Below, one piece after another: positions 26,689 to 35,302 of a stretch of DNA of 64,000 bases. Made by a program: the position numbers and the translations under genes. The notes under the pieces were generated by a model. The model made no database searches. It was not told the origin of the DNA and saw nothing but the letters and a program-made list of their open reading frames with translations. Within the stretch, counting starts at the first letter, position 1, and each line of letters begins with the position of its first letter. Location of the stretch: the NCBI GenBank assembly GCA_049645705.1, contig JBARUK010000098.1, positions 1-64,000 on the forward strand. Direction: 5' to 3'. Origin of the DNA: JBGNFV01 sp049645705 (GTDB lineage Bacteria > Bacteroidota > Bacteroidia > Cytophagales > Cyclobacteriaceae).

Positions 26689-27483
26689 CTAAAGCTCACT
26701 GAACCGCCCTTCAGGAACGGATTCGGACACGGCTATGTCCGTCAGTTTGGCCATACCCCTATCGCTACTGAGCATGATGCCGCCATAAGTATCGTAATCT
26801 TTCCAGGGAGTGACAAACCGGGGGCTGTCTGTGTCGGCAGTAGGGTAATATGCCCACTTTCTTACCAGCGGCTCTTCTTTACTTACCCATACCTCGTACC
26901 TGTTTTCAGGCGTGTCGCCTACGTCCTTAAATGCCATTCCGAGCACATCGGCAGTTTCACCACCTTCCAGTGTGTCTTCACGCTCGTAGGTTAGCGTTAC
27001 CCCAGAGTCTTTTAGCTTATAAGGCATTACCAGCCAGTAGGCGTCGTTTATCCATATGCTGCGCCCCTGCTTCAGGTACTTCTGCACGGAGTCGGCATCC
27101 TCTACAAGTACACTGTCCATCCATACTTTACCTTCGGCCTCTCCTTCTATAGTGGTAATGATAGTCAGCGGATCGTTCACAAAGTCGATACGCACCATAT
27201 TCTCCTGTTTATCCCACAGCAGTTTTCTTCTGCCGAAGAAGGTCCACTCAATGTACCGTGTATTGTCCCAGGCTTTGCGTCCGCCCATTTCTTCCATGAC
27301 CTTATCGGCAATGGCCATGGCTTCTTCAGATGAGTTTTCCATATCGAAGCCCTCTGCTTCGGGGTTTCCGTATTCGGCTCCGGCTGTATCTGCAGCCATG
27401 GTGTCATTTTCGGTACGGCTGTCATTTTCCGGTTGGCAGGCCAGGCATAGTGCGAGCAGGGCTGTAAGGAAGAGATGTTTCAT
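26689..27483 (-). CDS. Lipoprotein, LolA-like/DUF6503-like, unknown function
   Basis: I choose the ATG at 27483, nine codons inside the open frame, because it gives the lipoprotein signal MKHLFLTALLALCLAC (Cys16). An acidic linker follows. From about residue 60 comes a beta-rich domain with AIADKVMEEMGGRKAWDNTR, then YIEWTFFGRRKLLWDKQ and GSGVTLTYERED-like strands, which recalls outer-membrane lipoprotein-sorting and DUF6503-type proteins of Bacteroidota. Whether it carries lipids is unproven. It is 67 nt upstream of the next minus gene but separately readable; a TAATTTAG box lies in the 40 nt before its start. Confidence 0.82.
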   Translation of the reverse strand: MKHLFLTALLALCLACQPENDSRTENDTMAADTAGAEYGNPEAEGFDMENSSEEAMAIADKVMEEMGGRKAWDNTRYIEWTFFGRRKLLWDKQENMVRIDFVNDPLTIITTIEGEAEGKVWMDSVLVEDADSVQKYLKQGRSIWINDAYWLVMPYKLKDSGVTLTYEREDTLEGGETADVLGMAFKDVGDTPENRYEVWVSKEEPLVRKWAYYPTADTDSPRFVTPWKDYDTYGGIMLSSDRGMAKLTDIAVSESVPEGRFSEL

Positions 27484-27582
27484 TGTAAGCGGCTTTTGAT
27501 TAATTTTCACACGAAAGCTACTAAATTATCCTTTAGATAAAAGGCCGGTAGACCCGGTCATCATTTACCAAATGCTTACGCC

Positions 27583-28053
27583 ATGAAATTTTACGCCCTA
27601 TTGACTGCCGCCTTACTGTCTCTGGCAGCCACCACCTGCTATCATAGTGCTTCCGCCCAGGACTTCGAAGGCCCGCAGGAAGAGATAGAGAAGATAATGA
27701 AAGCTTCGAAAGGCTTTTCAGCGTACTATGTGGATAAGGAATTTGACAAGCTGGCCGAAGTCTATACGGAAGACGGCGCCATACTACCTCCGGGCGCGGA
27801 CATTATAAAAGGGCGCGAGGCTATCAAAAAGCGCTGGATACTCCCGGAGGGGGTTACTGTTACTCTTCATAAAGCTACGCCTACCGAACTGAAAGTGTCG
27901 GGTGACTTTGCCTATGATGTAGGCTACTACGAAGGCACTACCCGGGAAAAGGATGGCACTGAAAATAGCTGGAAGGGCAAGTATTTGATCGTTTGGCAAA
28001 AGGTGGACGGAGAATGGAAGATCCATATGGATGCCTGGAACAGGGTTGAGTAA
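27583..28053 (+). CDS. Exported SnoaL/DUF4440 (NTF2-like) protein
   Basis: A 156-residue protein with a signal peptide ending ..HSASA-QD. An NTF2-like cone follows: IEKIMKASKGFSAYYVDKEF, then VYTEDGAILPPGADIIKGRE and a strand-rich end with GEWKIHMDAWNR. The motif LPPGADIIKGREAIKKRW is typical of DUF4440/SnoaL_3 proteins. Known relatives include enzymes and non-catalytic ligand binders, so the activity cannot be stated. It is monocistronic, convergent with the DUF1573 gene. Confidence 0.9.
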   Translation: MKFYALLTAALLSLAATTCYHSASAQDFEGPQEEIEKIMKASKGFSAYYVDKEFDKLAEVYTEDGAILPPGADIIKGREAIKKRWILPEGVTVTLHKATPTELKVSGDFAYDVGYYEGTTREKDGTENSWKGKYLIVWQKVDGEWKIHMDAWNRVE

Positions 28054-28066
28054 GAATGGCTAAATA

Positions 28067-28099
28067 AAAAAGCCACACAGTTTTGCTGTGAGGCTTTTC
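28067..28099. terminator. Bidirectional terminator between convergent genes
   Basis: AAAAGCC-A-CACAG and CTGTG-A-GGCTTTT form a stem with a TTTTG loop. A/T runs on both sides serve the plus gene ending at 28053 and the minus gene ending at 28116. Confidence 0.85.
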
Positions 28100-28115
28100 T
28101 CCGTTGGCATAAGCG

Positions 28116-28508
28116 CTATTTTACCTTACCTTTAAGTGTAAGTAGAAGGGGTTCGGTACTGCTGCTGGTAAACACCTTGACCGTTTTAGTAAATGTGCCC
28201 GGCTTGGCTGCATTGTAGGTGGCCCTGATCGCGCCTGACTCTCCGGGGGCTATTGCTTCTTTGGGGTAGTCACTGACTGTGCATCCGCAGGAGGTCTTTA
28301 CCTGGGTGATTACGAGTGGCTCATCACCTTCATTGGTAAAGGTGAAATCAGCCGTGACCGGCTCGCCTTTATCTATAGCACCAAAGTCATGGGCCAATTT
28401 GGTGAATTTGATCTTTGCCTCCCGGGCGAGTTCGGCAACATCTGCGGCACCGGCGGTGATAAATGCAGCGAGCATAATGCCTACGAGTAATACATATCCT
28501 TTTTTCAT
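28116..28508 (-). CDS. DUF1573 exported protein
   Basis: A 130-residue protein with an N-terminal signal peptide (MKKGYVLLVGIMLAAFITAG) and one DUF1573 Ig-like domain: HDFGAIDKGEPVTADFTFTN, then the diagnostic VKTSCGCTVSDYPKEAIAPG and a final LTLKGKVK. The paired cysteines in SCGC are conserved in the family. DUF1573 proteins are abundant secreted proteins in Bacteroidota; their function is not established. Length is normal for a single-domain member. Confidence 0.92.
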   Translation of the reverse strand: MKKGYVLLVGIMLAAFITAGAADVAELAREAKIKFTKLAHDFGAIDKGEPVTADFTFTNEGDEPLVITQVKTSCGCTVSDYPKEAIAPGESGAIRATYNAAKPGTFTKTVKVFTSSSTEPLLLTLKGKVK

Positions 28509-28689
28509 ATCGAGTTACGTTTTAGTGATTAATCGGGTATGTACAAATGTGGCGGAACCCGCTGAAAAAGGCTGTTAATAACTTCCTAACAACTGTTAAC
28601 GGAATGTTAAAGTCCGGTAACTGACCCTGAAACGGAGTATATTGCGTATGCAATACGGGTATCGATACCGGCGCAGCAATAACATTTAC

Positions 28690-29955
28690 ATGAGCAGGCA
28701 GACGTTACGTATAGTAGTCATTCTCGGGTTACTCTCAGTTGGGGGTATACTGACTGTTCAGGCATTTTGGTTTCAGCGAGCCTATACCCTGCAGGAAAAG
28801 CAGTTCAGTCACAATGTGCACCTGGCGCTTCAGAATACGGCCAGGCGCCTTCTGGACTATAACGGGCATGACTCTCCCCTGCCCGATCCGGTGGACCAGC
28901 TATCGTCCAGCTACTTCATAGTGATGGTAAATGACCGTATAGATGCGAACCTGCTGGAGTACTTTCTGCAGGATGAGCTACGCGCGCGCAATATTACAGC
29001 GGACTTTGAGTACGGTATCTATGACTGCAACGAAGAGCAGATGGTGTACGGCAACTTTGTGAAGCTGGGGGCGCCGGATGCAGCGGAGCCTACGGGAACT
29101 CTGCCCCAGCTGGATAAGGAGAACTATTACTTCGGGGTGTATTTCCCCCGTCGCGATGTATTTCTGCTCAGCAACCTGGAGCTATGGGTGGTCAGTAGCA
29201 TCATACTACTGACAGTTATCGGCTTTTTTGTGTACACAGTCATCGTACTGCTGCGCCAGCGGCGGCTGTCCGAGATCCAGAAGGACTTTGTAAATAACAT
29301 GACGCATGAGTTTAAGACACCAGTGTCTTCTATAGCCATAGCAGCGGAGACACTGCAGCGCCCGGGCTTTGGCAGTTCGCCGGATCGCCTGCAGAAATAC
29401 GCCGGTATCATAGAATCGGAGGCGGTCCGCATACGCAGACAGGTAGAGCAGGTGCTGCAGGTGGCAGACCCGGAAGGTAAGGGCTTACGCGTAAAGAGGG
29501 AAATGGCAGACATTCATCCTCTATTGGAAGAGGTCGCGACTAATTTTACTTCTGCTATGGATGACAAGAGCGGCCGTCTCGTATTAGAGCTGGAAGCCAG
29601 GTCACATGAGGTAATGGCAGATGTACACCACGTCCGGAACGTGATCTCCAACTTAGTAGACAATGCGATCAAGTATCAGCCTGGCACGCCGGACATAAGC
29701 ATCTGCACCAAGAATGAAAAGAACAGGCTGCTGGTGATGGTGAATGACAATGGAAGGGCTATCCCGCTGAAGCACAGGAAGAGAATATTTGATAAATTTT
29801 ACCGCATACCTACCGGTGACCTGCACGATGTAAAGGGCTTTGGCCTGGGCCTGTACTATGTAAAACAAGTGATGAAGGCACATAAAGGGCACATAAGCCT
29901 GGAAAGCAGCACTAGTGTGGGCAATCTTTTTATACTAACTTTTCCTCTGTCATGA
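28690..29955 (+). CDS. Sensor histidine kinase of a two-component pair (RprX/PhoR-like)
   Basis: The ATG at 28690 (MSRQTLRIVVILGLLSVGGI) gives a membrane segment directly at the N-terminus and is preferred over the one 16 codons upstream. About 421 residues: transmembrane helix 1, a 120-residue periplasmic domain, and transmembrane helix 2 (LWVVSSIILLTVIGFFVYTV). Then come the phosphoacceptor box NNMTHEFKTPVSSIA and the ATPase motifs N (NLVDNAIKY), G1 (DNGRAIP, degenerate) and G2 (GFGLGLYYV). The stop overlaps the response regulator start by 4 nt, so the pair is translationally coupled. The signal sensed is unknown. Confidence 0.93.
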   Translation: MSRQTLRIVVILGLLSVGGILTVQAFWFQRAYTLQEKQFSHNVHLALQNTARRLLDYNGHDSPLPDPVDQLSSSYFIVMVNDRIDANLLEYFLQDELRARNITADFEYGIYDCNEEQMVYGNFVKLGAPDAAEPTGTLPQLDKENYYFGVYFPRRDVFLLSNLELWVVSSIILLTVIGFFVYTVIVLLRQRRLSEIQKDFVNNMTHEFKTPVSSIAIAAETLQRPGFGSSPDRLQKYAGIIESEAVRIRRQVEQVLQVADPEGKGLRVKREMADIHPLLEEVATNFTSAMDDKSGRLVLELEARSHEVMADVHHVRNVISNLVDNAIKYQPGTPDISICTKNEKNRLLVMVNDNGRAIPLKHRKRIFDKFYRIPTGDLHDVKGFGLGLYYVKQVMKAHKGHISLESSTSVGNLFILTFPLS

Positions 29956-30641
29956 GTAGTCGTATCCTGTTTGTGGAAGATGATGATAACCTCCGTTTTG
30001 TAGTAGAGGACAACCTGCGTATGGAAGGCTTCGAGGTACAGGGATGTGCCGACGGGATACAGGGGAAACAGGCTTTTGAGCCGGGTAAGTTTGACCTGTG
30101 CATACTGGATGTGATGATGCCGGGGCTGGACGGCATTTCTCTCGCCAAAGAGATCAGGACAAAAGATGAAGGCATCCCCATCCTGTTCCTGACTGCCAAG
30201 GGCCAGAAGGAAGACCGGATCAATGGCTTCCGTGCGGGCGGCGATGACTACATCACCAAACCGTTCAGTATAGAAGAGCTGGTCTGTCGTATCAGGGTTT
30301 TTCTGCGCCGGACAGGCCAGTGGGCCACTGGCGGGTCTTCGGACACTTTCGTTCTCGGCTCATCGGCTTTCTGTTATCCCCTGCTGGAGCTGAGAAATGA
30401 GCAGGACTGCAAGCAGCTTACCCAGCGGGAGGCGGACCTGCTACGCGTATTGTGCGAGAACAAGGGGCAGGTAGTTAAGCGTGACGATCTGATGAAAGCG
30501 GTCTGGGGTGATGATGATTACTTCATTGGCCGTAGTATGGATGTGTTTATCAGCAAACTGCGCAAGTACCTGAAGCACGAACCGACGGTAGAGATCACAA
30601 ACGTATACGGGGTGGGCTTCCGGCTGGTGGAGAAGGGGTAA
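29952..30641 (+). CDS. OmpR-type response regulator (RprY-like)
   Basis: A 229-residue protein. The receiver domain has acidic residues VEDDDN near 9-13, phosphoacceptor Asp53 in CILDVMMPG, Thr in FLTAKGQ and Lys in YITKPFS. From about 135 there is a winged-helix trans-reg-C domain, with QLTQREADLLRVLCENKGQV, then GRSMDVFISKLRKYLK and VYGVGFRL. It is coupled to the kinase by an ATGA overlap and so is its direct partner. The targets cannot be read from the sequence. Confidence 0.95.
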   Translation: MSSRILFVEDDDNLRFVVEDNLRMEGFEVQGCADGIQGKQAFEPGKFDLCILDVMMPGLDGISLAKEIRTKDEGIPILFLTAKGQKEDRINGFRAGGDDYITKPFSIEELVCRIRVFLRRTGQWATGGSSDTFVLGSSAFCYPLLELRNEQDCKQLTQREADLLRVLCENKGQVVKRDDLMKAVWGDDDYFIGRSMDVFISKLRKYLKHEPTVEITNVYGVGFRLVEKG

Positions 30642-30697
30642 ATATGTCTTCTCTGCTATCAGAGAAAAACTTAAATAATCATATCAGAAAATTTTCC

Positions 30698-30705
30698 TAC
30701 CTTTA
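30698..30705 (+). promoter_or_regulatory. Candidate -7 box TACCTTTA
   Basis: TACCTTTA fits TANNTTTG except for its last base. It lies 47 nt before the XRE/IrrE start. No good -33 TTTG is seen at 19 nt. Confidence 0.4.
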
Positions 30706-30751
30706 GTTTTAGATAAAGGCTCTACAATAAAGCCCAAAAGAAATTTTTCCT

Positions 30752-31933
30752 ATGAGTAATGACATTGAAAAATTACTGGCTGATATATTCAAGGATGAAG
30801 AGACCCCCTCTCTAGAAGAGCTATTTGAGCAAAGAATAAAGCAGTTAGGAATAAAAAAGCATCAGGCGTATGCCGCTTTAGGGATAGATAAAAACTCTAT
30901 TGAACCTATTCTCAATGGTAAGGCCCGCCAGGTAGACACAATAAAACTGTTGAAAATAGGGGAATTTCTGAACCTGGATGTTTCAAAAACCATCCGGGTT
31001 TATCTGAATCAGGAAACATCCAAAAAAATCGGAGAGCTTGAAAGGACTAAAAAAGCCAAATTCATTTTTGAAAACTTTGACCTTGATGGACTTAAGAAGC
31101 TAGGTTTTATAGATAGTACGTCAGATTTAGAAAGAGTAGAAGAAAGAATCGTAAGCTTTTTCGGATTAAGAAATATTTTTGAATTTAAAGACGAGATCCT
31201 TCATAAGGTTGCTTTCAGCAAATCCAGAGTTGCTTCAAGTGAAAAGATGAAGGCATTTTGGATTCGAACAGCATACGCTCAATTTGAAGCAATTGATAAC
31301 CCATATGAGTATAGCCGAGAACGCCTAAAACAGTTGGTTAGCAGAATTAAACCATATTGCCGAGATGAGAAAGAAGGCTTTTACACGGTCTGCAGGGCTT
31401 TATATCACGCAGGAATTACTGTTATTTTTCAAAGAAAGATCCCTCAGACCCAAGTAAGAGGGGCAACGTTTATTATCAATAACAAGCCATGTATAATTAT
31501 TACAGACCTATTTAAAAGGTATGGTACTATTTGGTTTGCGTTAATGCATGAATTATTTCATGCACTATATCACTTTGATGAAATTAAAGACCGGACCTAC
31601 CATCTTACCGGGGAAGCTGACCTTTGGCTTTCGAACGAAGAAGAGGCTGATGATTTTGCCAGAAGATACTTTTTACCGGACGAGCTGGCTAAGTTTATTG
31701 AGCCTCACATATCTAATCACTTTGCAGTCCAAAAATATGCACGTGAATGGAATGTACATCATTGTTTGATCTATAATTTTCATTGTTGGAAAAATCCGGA
31801 TCATTGGAAGTTTTATGGAAAATACGATCCTGGTGTAGATGTATCAGTTAAAAAAGTGAATGCTATCGCTTTTGATAAGGAAACTGTAGCTGATCTGGTA
31901 GCAGAAATTAAAACTAACTTAGAGCTTGTTTAA
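30752..31933 (+). CDS. XRE-like HTH fused to an ImmA/IrrE metallopeptidase
   Basis: A 393-residue cytoplasmic protein. Residues about 20-85 are an XRE-like helix-turn-helix (KHQAYAALGIDKNSIEPILN, then TIKLLKIGEFLNLD). Residues about 180-310 form an ImmA/IrrE zincin with the metal motif HELFHALYHF (HExxH at 266-270) and a third ligand candidate in NEEEADDFARRYFLP. In known systems such proteases cleave a repressor in response to DNA damage or phage. The base composition is clearly more AT-rich than the flanking genes, and the next gene starts 1 nt after the stop. Both features suggest a horizontally acquired two-gene cassette. The natural target is unknown; the partner protein is a candidate. 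Confidence 0.9.
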   Translation: MSNDIEKLLADIFKDEETPSLEELFEQRIKQLGIKKHQAYAALGIDKNSIEPILNGKARQVDTIKLLKIGEFLNLDVSKTIRVYLNQETSKKIGELERTKKAKFIFENFDLDGLKKLGFIDSTSDLERVEERIVSFFGLRNIFEFKDEILHKVAFSKSRVASSEKMKAFWIRTAYAQFEAIDNPYEYSRERLKQLVSRIKPYCRDEKEGFYTVCRALYHAGITVIFQRKIPQTQVRGATFIINNKPCIIITDLFKRYGTIWFALMHELFHALYHFDEIKDRTYHLTGEADLWLSNEEEADDFARRYFLPDELAKFIEPHISNHFAVQKYAREWNVHHCLIYNFHCWKNPDHWKFYGKYDPGVDVSVKKVNAIAFDKETVADLVAEIKTNLELV

Positions 31934-31934
31934 G

Positions 31935-32450
31935 ATGAGTAATAAAGAAAACAGAGCTAAATCTGAAGAAGATAAAAGATTAGAAAGAGAGAAAAGAAAG
32001 CTTGAGATCGAGGAGATTCTTTCAGAGGCCAATAAGAAGACCGGCGAACAACTTGTATTAGATGAACTAGGAGGACTTCAAACGCAAAACGAGCTCAAGG
32101 AATTTGCCCTGGGCAATATACCTGATGACCCTGAGAAAAAGTATGATGTATATTATAAAGGAGTAGAACGTTTACTTAAAAAATTCCTTCCACAGGGGGA
32201 TAAGTATAAAGACGTGAGGAAAATCATCAGAGAAGAAAAGAATATCTTTTTGACGAGAGGCAAGAAGCTGGATAAAAAAGGAATAAGAGGTGCTGATAGC
32301 CGAATGGCCTATCTTCAGGACATGGAAGATATAATGAATTTGATTAGCAAGTGGGCATTTGATAGCCGGGATCTTTTTGAGCTGTATAGCTTACTAAGAG
32401 CAAAGAATGAGGAATCGGGCTATCACAATGACAGCCCTATCTCCAGTTGA
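31935..32450 (+). CDS. Partner of the XRE/IrrE protease, helical Lys/Glu-rich protein
   Basis: The ATG at 31935 comes 1 nt after the stop of the protease gene (TTG at 31926 is an alternative). 171 residues. The first 35 form a highly charged probable coiled coil (SEEDKRLEREKRKLEIEEIL). The rest is helical with KYDVYYKGVERLLKKFL and MAYLQDMEDIMNLISKWAF. There is no membrane segment, signal or recognised domain. The tight coupling and shared AT-rich composition suggest that it is the substrate, regulator or effector of the IrrE-like protease. That is an inference. Confidence 0.78.
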   Translation: MSNKENRAKSEEDKRLEREKRKLEIEEILSEANKKTGEQLVLDELGGLQTQNELKEFALGNIPDDPEKKYDVYYKGVERLLKKFLPQGDKYKDVRKIIREEKNIFLTRGKKLDKKGIRGADSRMAYLQDMEDIMNLISKWAFDSRDLFELYSLLRAKNEESGYHNDSPISS

Positions 32451-32516
32451 TAAGATCGATTAGGCTTGGTTACAGGGTAAACCAAGACAGACCACAAATT
32501 CACCTAAAGCAAACTA

Positions 32517-32531
32517 GTTTATATCGTAAAC
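32517..32531 (-). promoter_or_regulatory. Second copy of the operator palindrome
   Basis: GTTTATATCGTAAAC is near-identical to the complement of the palindrome at 33900-33914 (14 of 15). The flanking CCTAGT is also shared. It lies immediately after the stop of the last gene of the operon. On the minus strand the same spacing to a TAGTTTGC box is kept, so it may be a duplicated promoter-operator. Confidence 0.6.
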
Positions 32532-33014
32532 CTAGTGTATAAATTTTTTTGAAGCCTGTGTGAACTGCTGCTCCCACTGCTTGCTTTTCTTCTTCCAGAT
32601 GAGGCTGCCGGTAAGCATGACCGCGGCCGTGGAGAGACCTACAGTAGCGAAGAATGGTGACTCGGGCACGCGGGTGAACACCTCCCCCATAAAAGCACCA
32701 TATAGTCCGAATACGGACCAGTACATCCATGAAAAGTGGTGAATGACCCACTTGGGCGAACGGCGCCTGATAGCGGGAACCATGCCCATGAACAGGGTGA
32801 CGGAACTGACTACGGCGGCAATATGAAAGATGCCGAACCCGCCAAACAAGCGGTAGATCATAAAGGCAGTGATCAGCATGACTGTCATGGTGCCGGTATA
32901 GGCGTAGCCCATCTTTTTGTGCTTAGTGCCTCCCTTATTGGCTATCAGTATATAGGTACCGAAAAACAGGGACAGGGTGGCGGCTATGGTGTGTATCCAG
33001 CCTAAAGTACTCAT
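32532..33014 (-). CDS. DUF2306-like small membrane protein
   Basis: A 160-residue protein with about five hydrophobic helices. The order and motifs match DUF2306-type membrane proteins: GWIHTIAATLSLFFGTYIL, then KKMGYAYTGTMTVMLITAF and WVIHHFSWMYWSVFGLY, with conserved His in HHFSWMYWS. A heme- or quinone-linked role has been proposed for some relatives but is not shown. It is the last gene of a three-gene minus operon (5-nt gap from the regulator). Confidence 0.85.
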   Translation of the reverse strand: MSTLGWIHTIAATLSLFFGTYILIANKGGTKHKKMGYAYTGTMTVMLITAFMIYRLFGGFGIFHIAAVVSSVTLFMGMVPAIRRRSPKWVIHHFSWMYWSVFGLYGAFMGEVFTRVPESPFFATVGLSTAAVMLTGSLIWKKKSKQWEQQFTQASKKFIH

Positions 33015-33019
33015 AAGGT

Positions 33020-33310
33020 TTATTTTTTAATGTAAGACTGTAATGATTTGACGTAATCTTCGAATGCCTGTATCCCTTTCTTGCTTATGCTGCAGGAGGT
33101 CACGGGCTTTTTGCCTTTATACCCTTTACTTACCGCTATGTATCCAGCCTGACTTAGCTTATCTAACTGTACGGACAGGTTACCGGCAGTAGCACCGGTC
33201 TTTTCTTTCAGATAGACAAATTCGGCCGATTCCACACTCATGAGCAGGGACATAACAGCCAGCCGGAGTTGAGAATGCAGCAAGGGATCCAGGTCTTTAA
33301 AATCGGCCAT
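33020..33310 (-). CDS. Winged-helix transcriptional regulator
   Basis: A 96-residue protein of the one-domain MarR/ArsR-like HTH_34 type: HSQLRLAVMSLLMSVESAEF, then FVYLKEKTGATAGNLSVQLD (recognition helix) and a wing GYKGKKPVTSCSISKKG. It sits between two membrane-protein genes (1 nt after the first, 5 nt before the second). The promoter of the operon contains a palindrome in its spacer, so autorepression by this protein is the simplest model (inference). Confidence 0.9.
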   Translation of the reverse strand: MADFKDLDPLLHSQLRLAVMSLLMSVESAEFVYLKEKTGATAGNLSVQLDKLSQAGYIAVSKGYKGKKPVTSCSISKKGIQAFEDYVKSLQSYIKK

Positions 33311-33311
33311 A

Positions 33312-33875
33312 TCAACTATGCTTGAGTATATAGCCGGGAATAAGGTATCCTACTGCAATTGCCACGGCCGACACAAGCAGGGCGTACGCCGGGGTGACCT
33401 GGAAGGCGATAGCGGCAAATATCCAGAATGTACTACCTCCGTAGATAAGGGGCTTGTAGCGCAACAGCAGGCCGGTAATGAAGGTGGACATACCTGCCAG
33501 CACCAGTATGAGCGGGGGTATGAGGCTGCCCAGTTGCCCGCTGAAGATCAACACTATGGCGCTAAAGGCAAAGGCCGTCCATACCCAGAGTATGGAGCGG
33601 TCTGCGTAGGTGTGCACCGTGGCTCTTTTGGACTGACGGTAACCGTATATCATGCTGATGGCCCATGCGGGTATGGTGATGAGCCATATGGCGTACGGGT
33701 GAGGGTAGTCGGTATACTGCATCAGGCAGAAGTGGCCCAGGTTTCCCAGTACACTGACCCACCCCCATAGCAGGAAATAAAAGCTGCTGCCTTTCAGGTT
33801 GCCCTTGGCCACATTGATCATCCGGGTGATGATCTCCAGGCTTTCTTCGCCAGACATTTTATCAGTGGTATTCAT
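33312..33875 (-). CDS. Six-helix membrane protein, first gene of the regulated operon
   Basis: A 187-residue protein. A soluble N-terminus (SGEESLEIITRMINVAKGNL) precedes about five to six membrane helices in pairs (FYFLLWGWVSVLGNLGHFCL and YAIWLITIPAWAISMIYGY; two further pairs near the end). The family resembles uncharacterised Bacteroidota proteins found beside small winged-helix regulators. It may be an integral sensor or transporter; nothing in the sequence decides this. It begins 17 nt downstream of the promoter-operator. Confidence 0.85.
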   Translation of the reverse strand: MNTTDKMSGEESLEIITRMINVAKGNLKGSSFYFLLWGWVSVLGNLGHFCLMQYTDYPHPYAIWLITIPAWAISMIYGYRQSKRATVHTYADRSILWVWTAFAFSAIVLIFSGQLGSLIPPLILVLAGMSTFITGLLLRYKPLIYGGSTFWIFAAIAFQVTPAYALLVSAVAIAVGYLIPGYILKHS

Positions 33876-33891
33876 ACAAATTTCATTAGGT

Positions 33892-33922
33892 GTAAAGTAG
33901 TTTACGTTATAAACCTAGTAAA
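33892..33922 (-). promoter_or_regulatory. Promoter with palindromic operator in the spacer
   Basis: On the minus strand TTTA and TACTTTAC are 19 nt apart, the local promoter geometry. The spacer holds the imperfect palindrome GTTTATAACGTAAAC, at 33900-33914 on the plus strand, directly adjacent to the -7 box. A protein bound there would block RNA polymerase. A second copy of the palindrome lies at 32517. Confidence 0.65.
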
Positions 33923-34039
33923 GTTTTTGTGAAATGCAAGTATGATCAGGCTGGCAAACTGGGCCGGAATGCTAGCAGACAGCAAACAAAAGGCTCTACG
34001 GTCTATTTTATCATACACCCGGACTGTCATGACTATTAT

Positions 34040-35302
34040 TTGAAAAAAATTTTATCCCCATACCAGATCAAGAAATTTACCCTTGCGGTAATTCATAGCA
34101 TAGCATTTTATCCTGCCATCATTGCCATTGGGTTCTTCTTTCTGGCCATAGGTGCCTTGTATGCAGAGGAGAACTTCAGCTTCTTCAAAATAGTGGCCGA
34201 ATTACCCTTTTTGGCAGTTTCAGATGTGGATACTGCCAGAAGTATGCTTACCACTCTGGCAGGAGGCATTATCTCTATCATGGTATTTACCTTTACTATG
34301 GTAATGCTGGTACTGAACCTGACTTCTACTAATTATTCTCCGCGTGTACTCCCCGGCCTCATTAGCAGTAAGCCCAACCAGATCGTGCTGGGCCTTTTTT
34401 TAGGTACTATCAGCTATACGATCACCATCCTGAGCAATATCGACAGCGACTACTACAGCTTCTCTGTACCCAAACTGGCACTGATTATAAATGCAGTGGC
34501 CGGAGCTGCCTGCCTGGCCGGTTTTGTCTACTTCATTCATCACATAAGCCGCTCTATCCAGATCAGTAATATGCTGGTGGACCTTCACCGCCGCACCACC
34601 AAGGTGCTGGATCATGAAGCAGAATATGGCAATTACCTGCCTGCCAAGATGCTGCCTGAGATAGGCGACGACAATACACTGATACGCAGTAACAGCGGCT
34701 ACCTCCAGGCTCTGTCTGAAAAGAACCTGGTGAAGCTGGCAAAGAAGCACGACCTGATCATACAGATAGTGGTAACGAAAGGTATGTTTGTGCTGAACGG
34801 ACAACCGGTACTAAAGGCCACTGCTCCGCTGAGCGATAAACTAAAAGATGAATTAATGGGCTGCTTTGTTTTTCAAAATGAAGAACTCATCTCCCAGAAC
34901 TACCTGATGGGCATAAAGCAGATCACAGAAATAGTCGTAAAAGCCATGAGCCCGGGCATAAACGATCCGGGTACGGCCCTGCAGGGGCTAAACTACCTGA
35001 TAGACCTTTTCCTTTACCTCGACAACGTGGTAGGACATAAGACGATAATGGAGGATGGTAAATTTCTGCTTATTTATAGCAAAACCCCTGTGTGTAACAC
35101 CATACGGGTGAGCCTTCTGGAAATACTCATTTATGGTAAAGCAGACCTGATCATTGTCCACCGGATGTACTCCGGCCTGAAATTATTAGAGAGCCGGGTT
35201 AATACAAAAGAGGTGAAAGATTGTATCGAAGAGATGATCACCCAGGTGGAGAGGGAAATAAAAAGGGGTGAGATAAAGCCCTATATCAAACCTTTTCTCT
35301 GA
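34040..35302 (+). CDS. DUF2254 membrane protein
   Basis: The open frame extends from a GTG at 33929, but the first 37 codons are unlike the family. I therefore choose TTG 34040, which gives the start MKKILSPYQIKKFTLAVIHS. About 420 residues with four membrane helices in the first half (FYPAIIAIGFFFLAIGALYA, then a long helix with GGIISIMVFTFTMVMLVLNL) and a soluble C-terminal half containing AMSPGINDPGTALQ, the most conserved DUF2254 signature. Function unknown. No ATG precedes the first helix, so the start is uncertain. The last 17 nt overlap the 3' end of the convergent DUF817 gene. Confidence 0.85.
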   Translation: MKKILSPYQIKKFTLAVIHSIAFYPAIIAIGFFFLAIGALYAEENFSFFKIVAELPFLAVSDVDTARSMLTTLAGGIISIMVFTFTMVMLVLNLTSTNYSPRVLPGLISSKPNQIVLGLFLGTISYTITILSNIDSDYYSFSVPKLALIINAVAGAACLAGFVYFIHHISRSIQISNMLVDLHRRTTKVLDHEAEYGNYLPAKMLPEIGDDNTLIRSNSGYLQALSEKNLVKLAKKHDLIIQIVVTKGMFVLNGQPVLKATAPLSDKLKDELMGCFVFQNEELISQNYLMGIKQITEIVVKAMSPGINDPGTALQGLNYLIDLFLYLDNVVGHKTIMEDGKFLLIYSKTPVCNTIRVSLLEILIYGKADLIIVHRMYSGLKLLESRVNTKEVKDCIEEMITQVEREIKRGEIKPYIKPFL

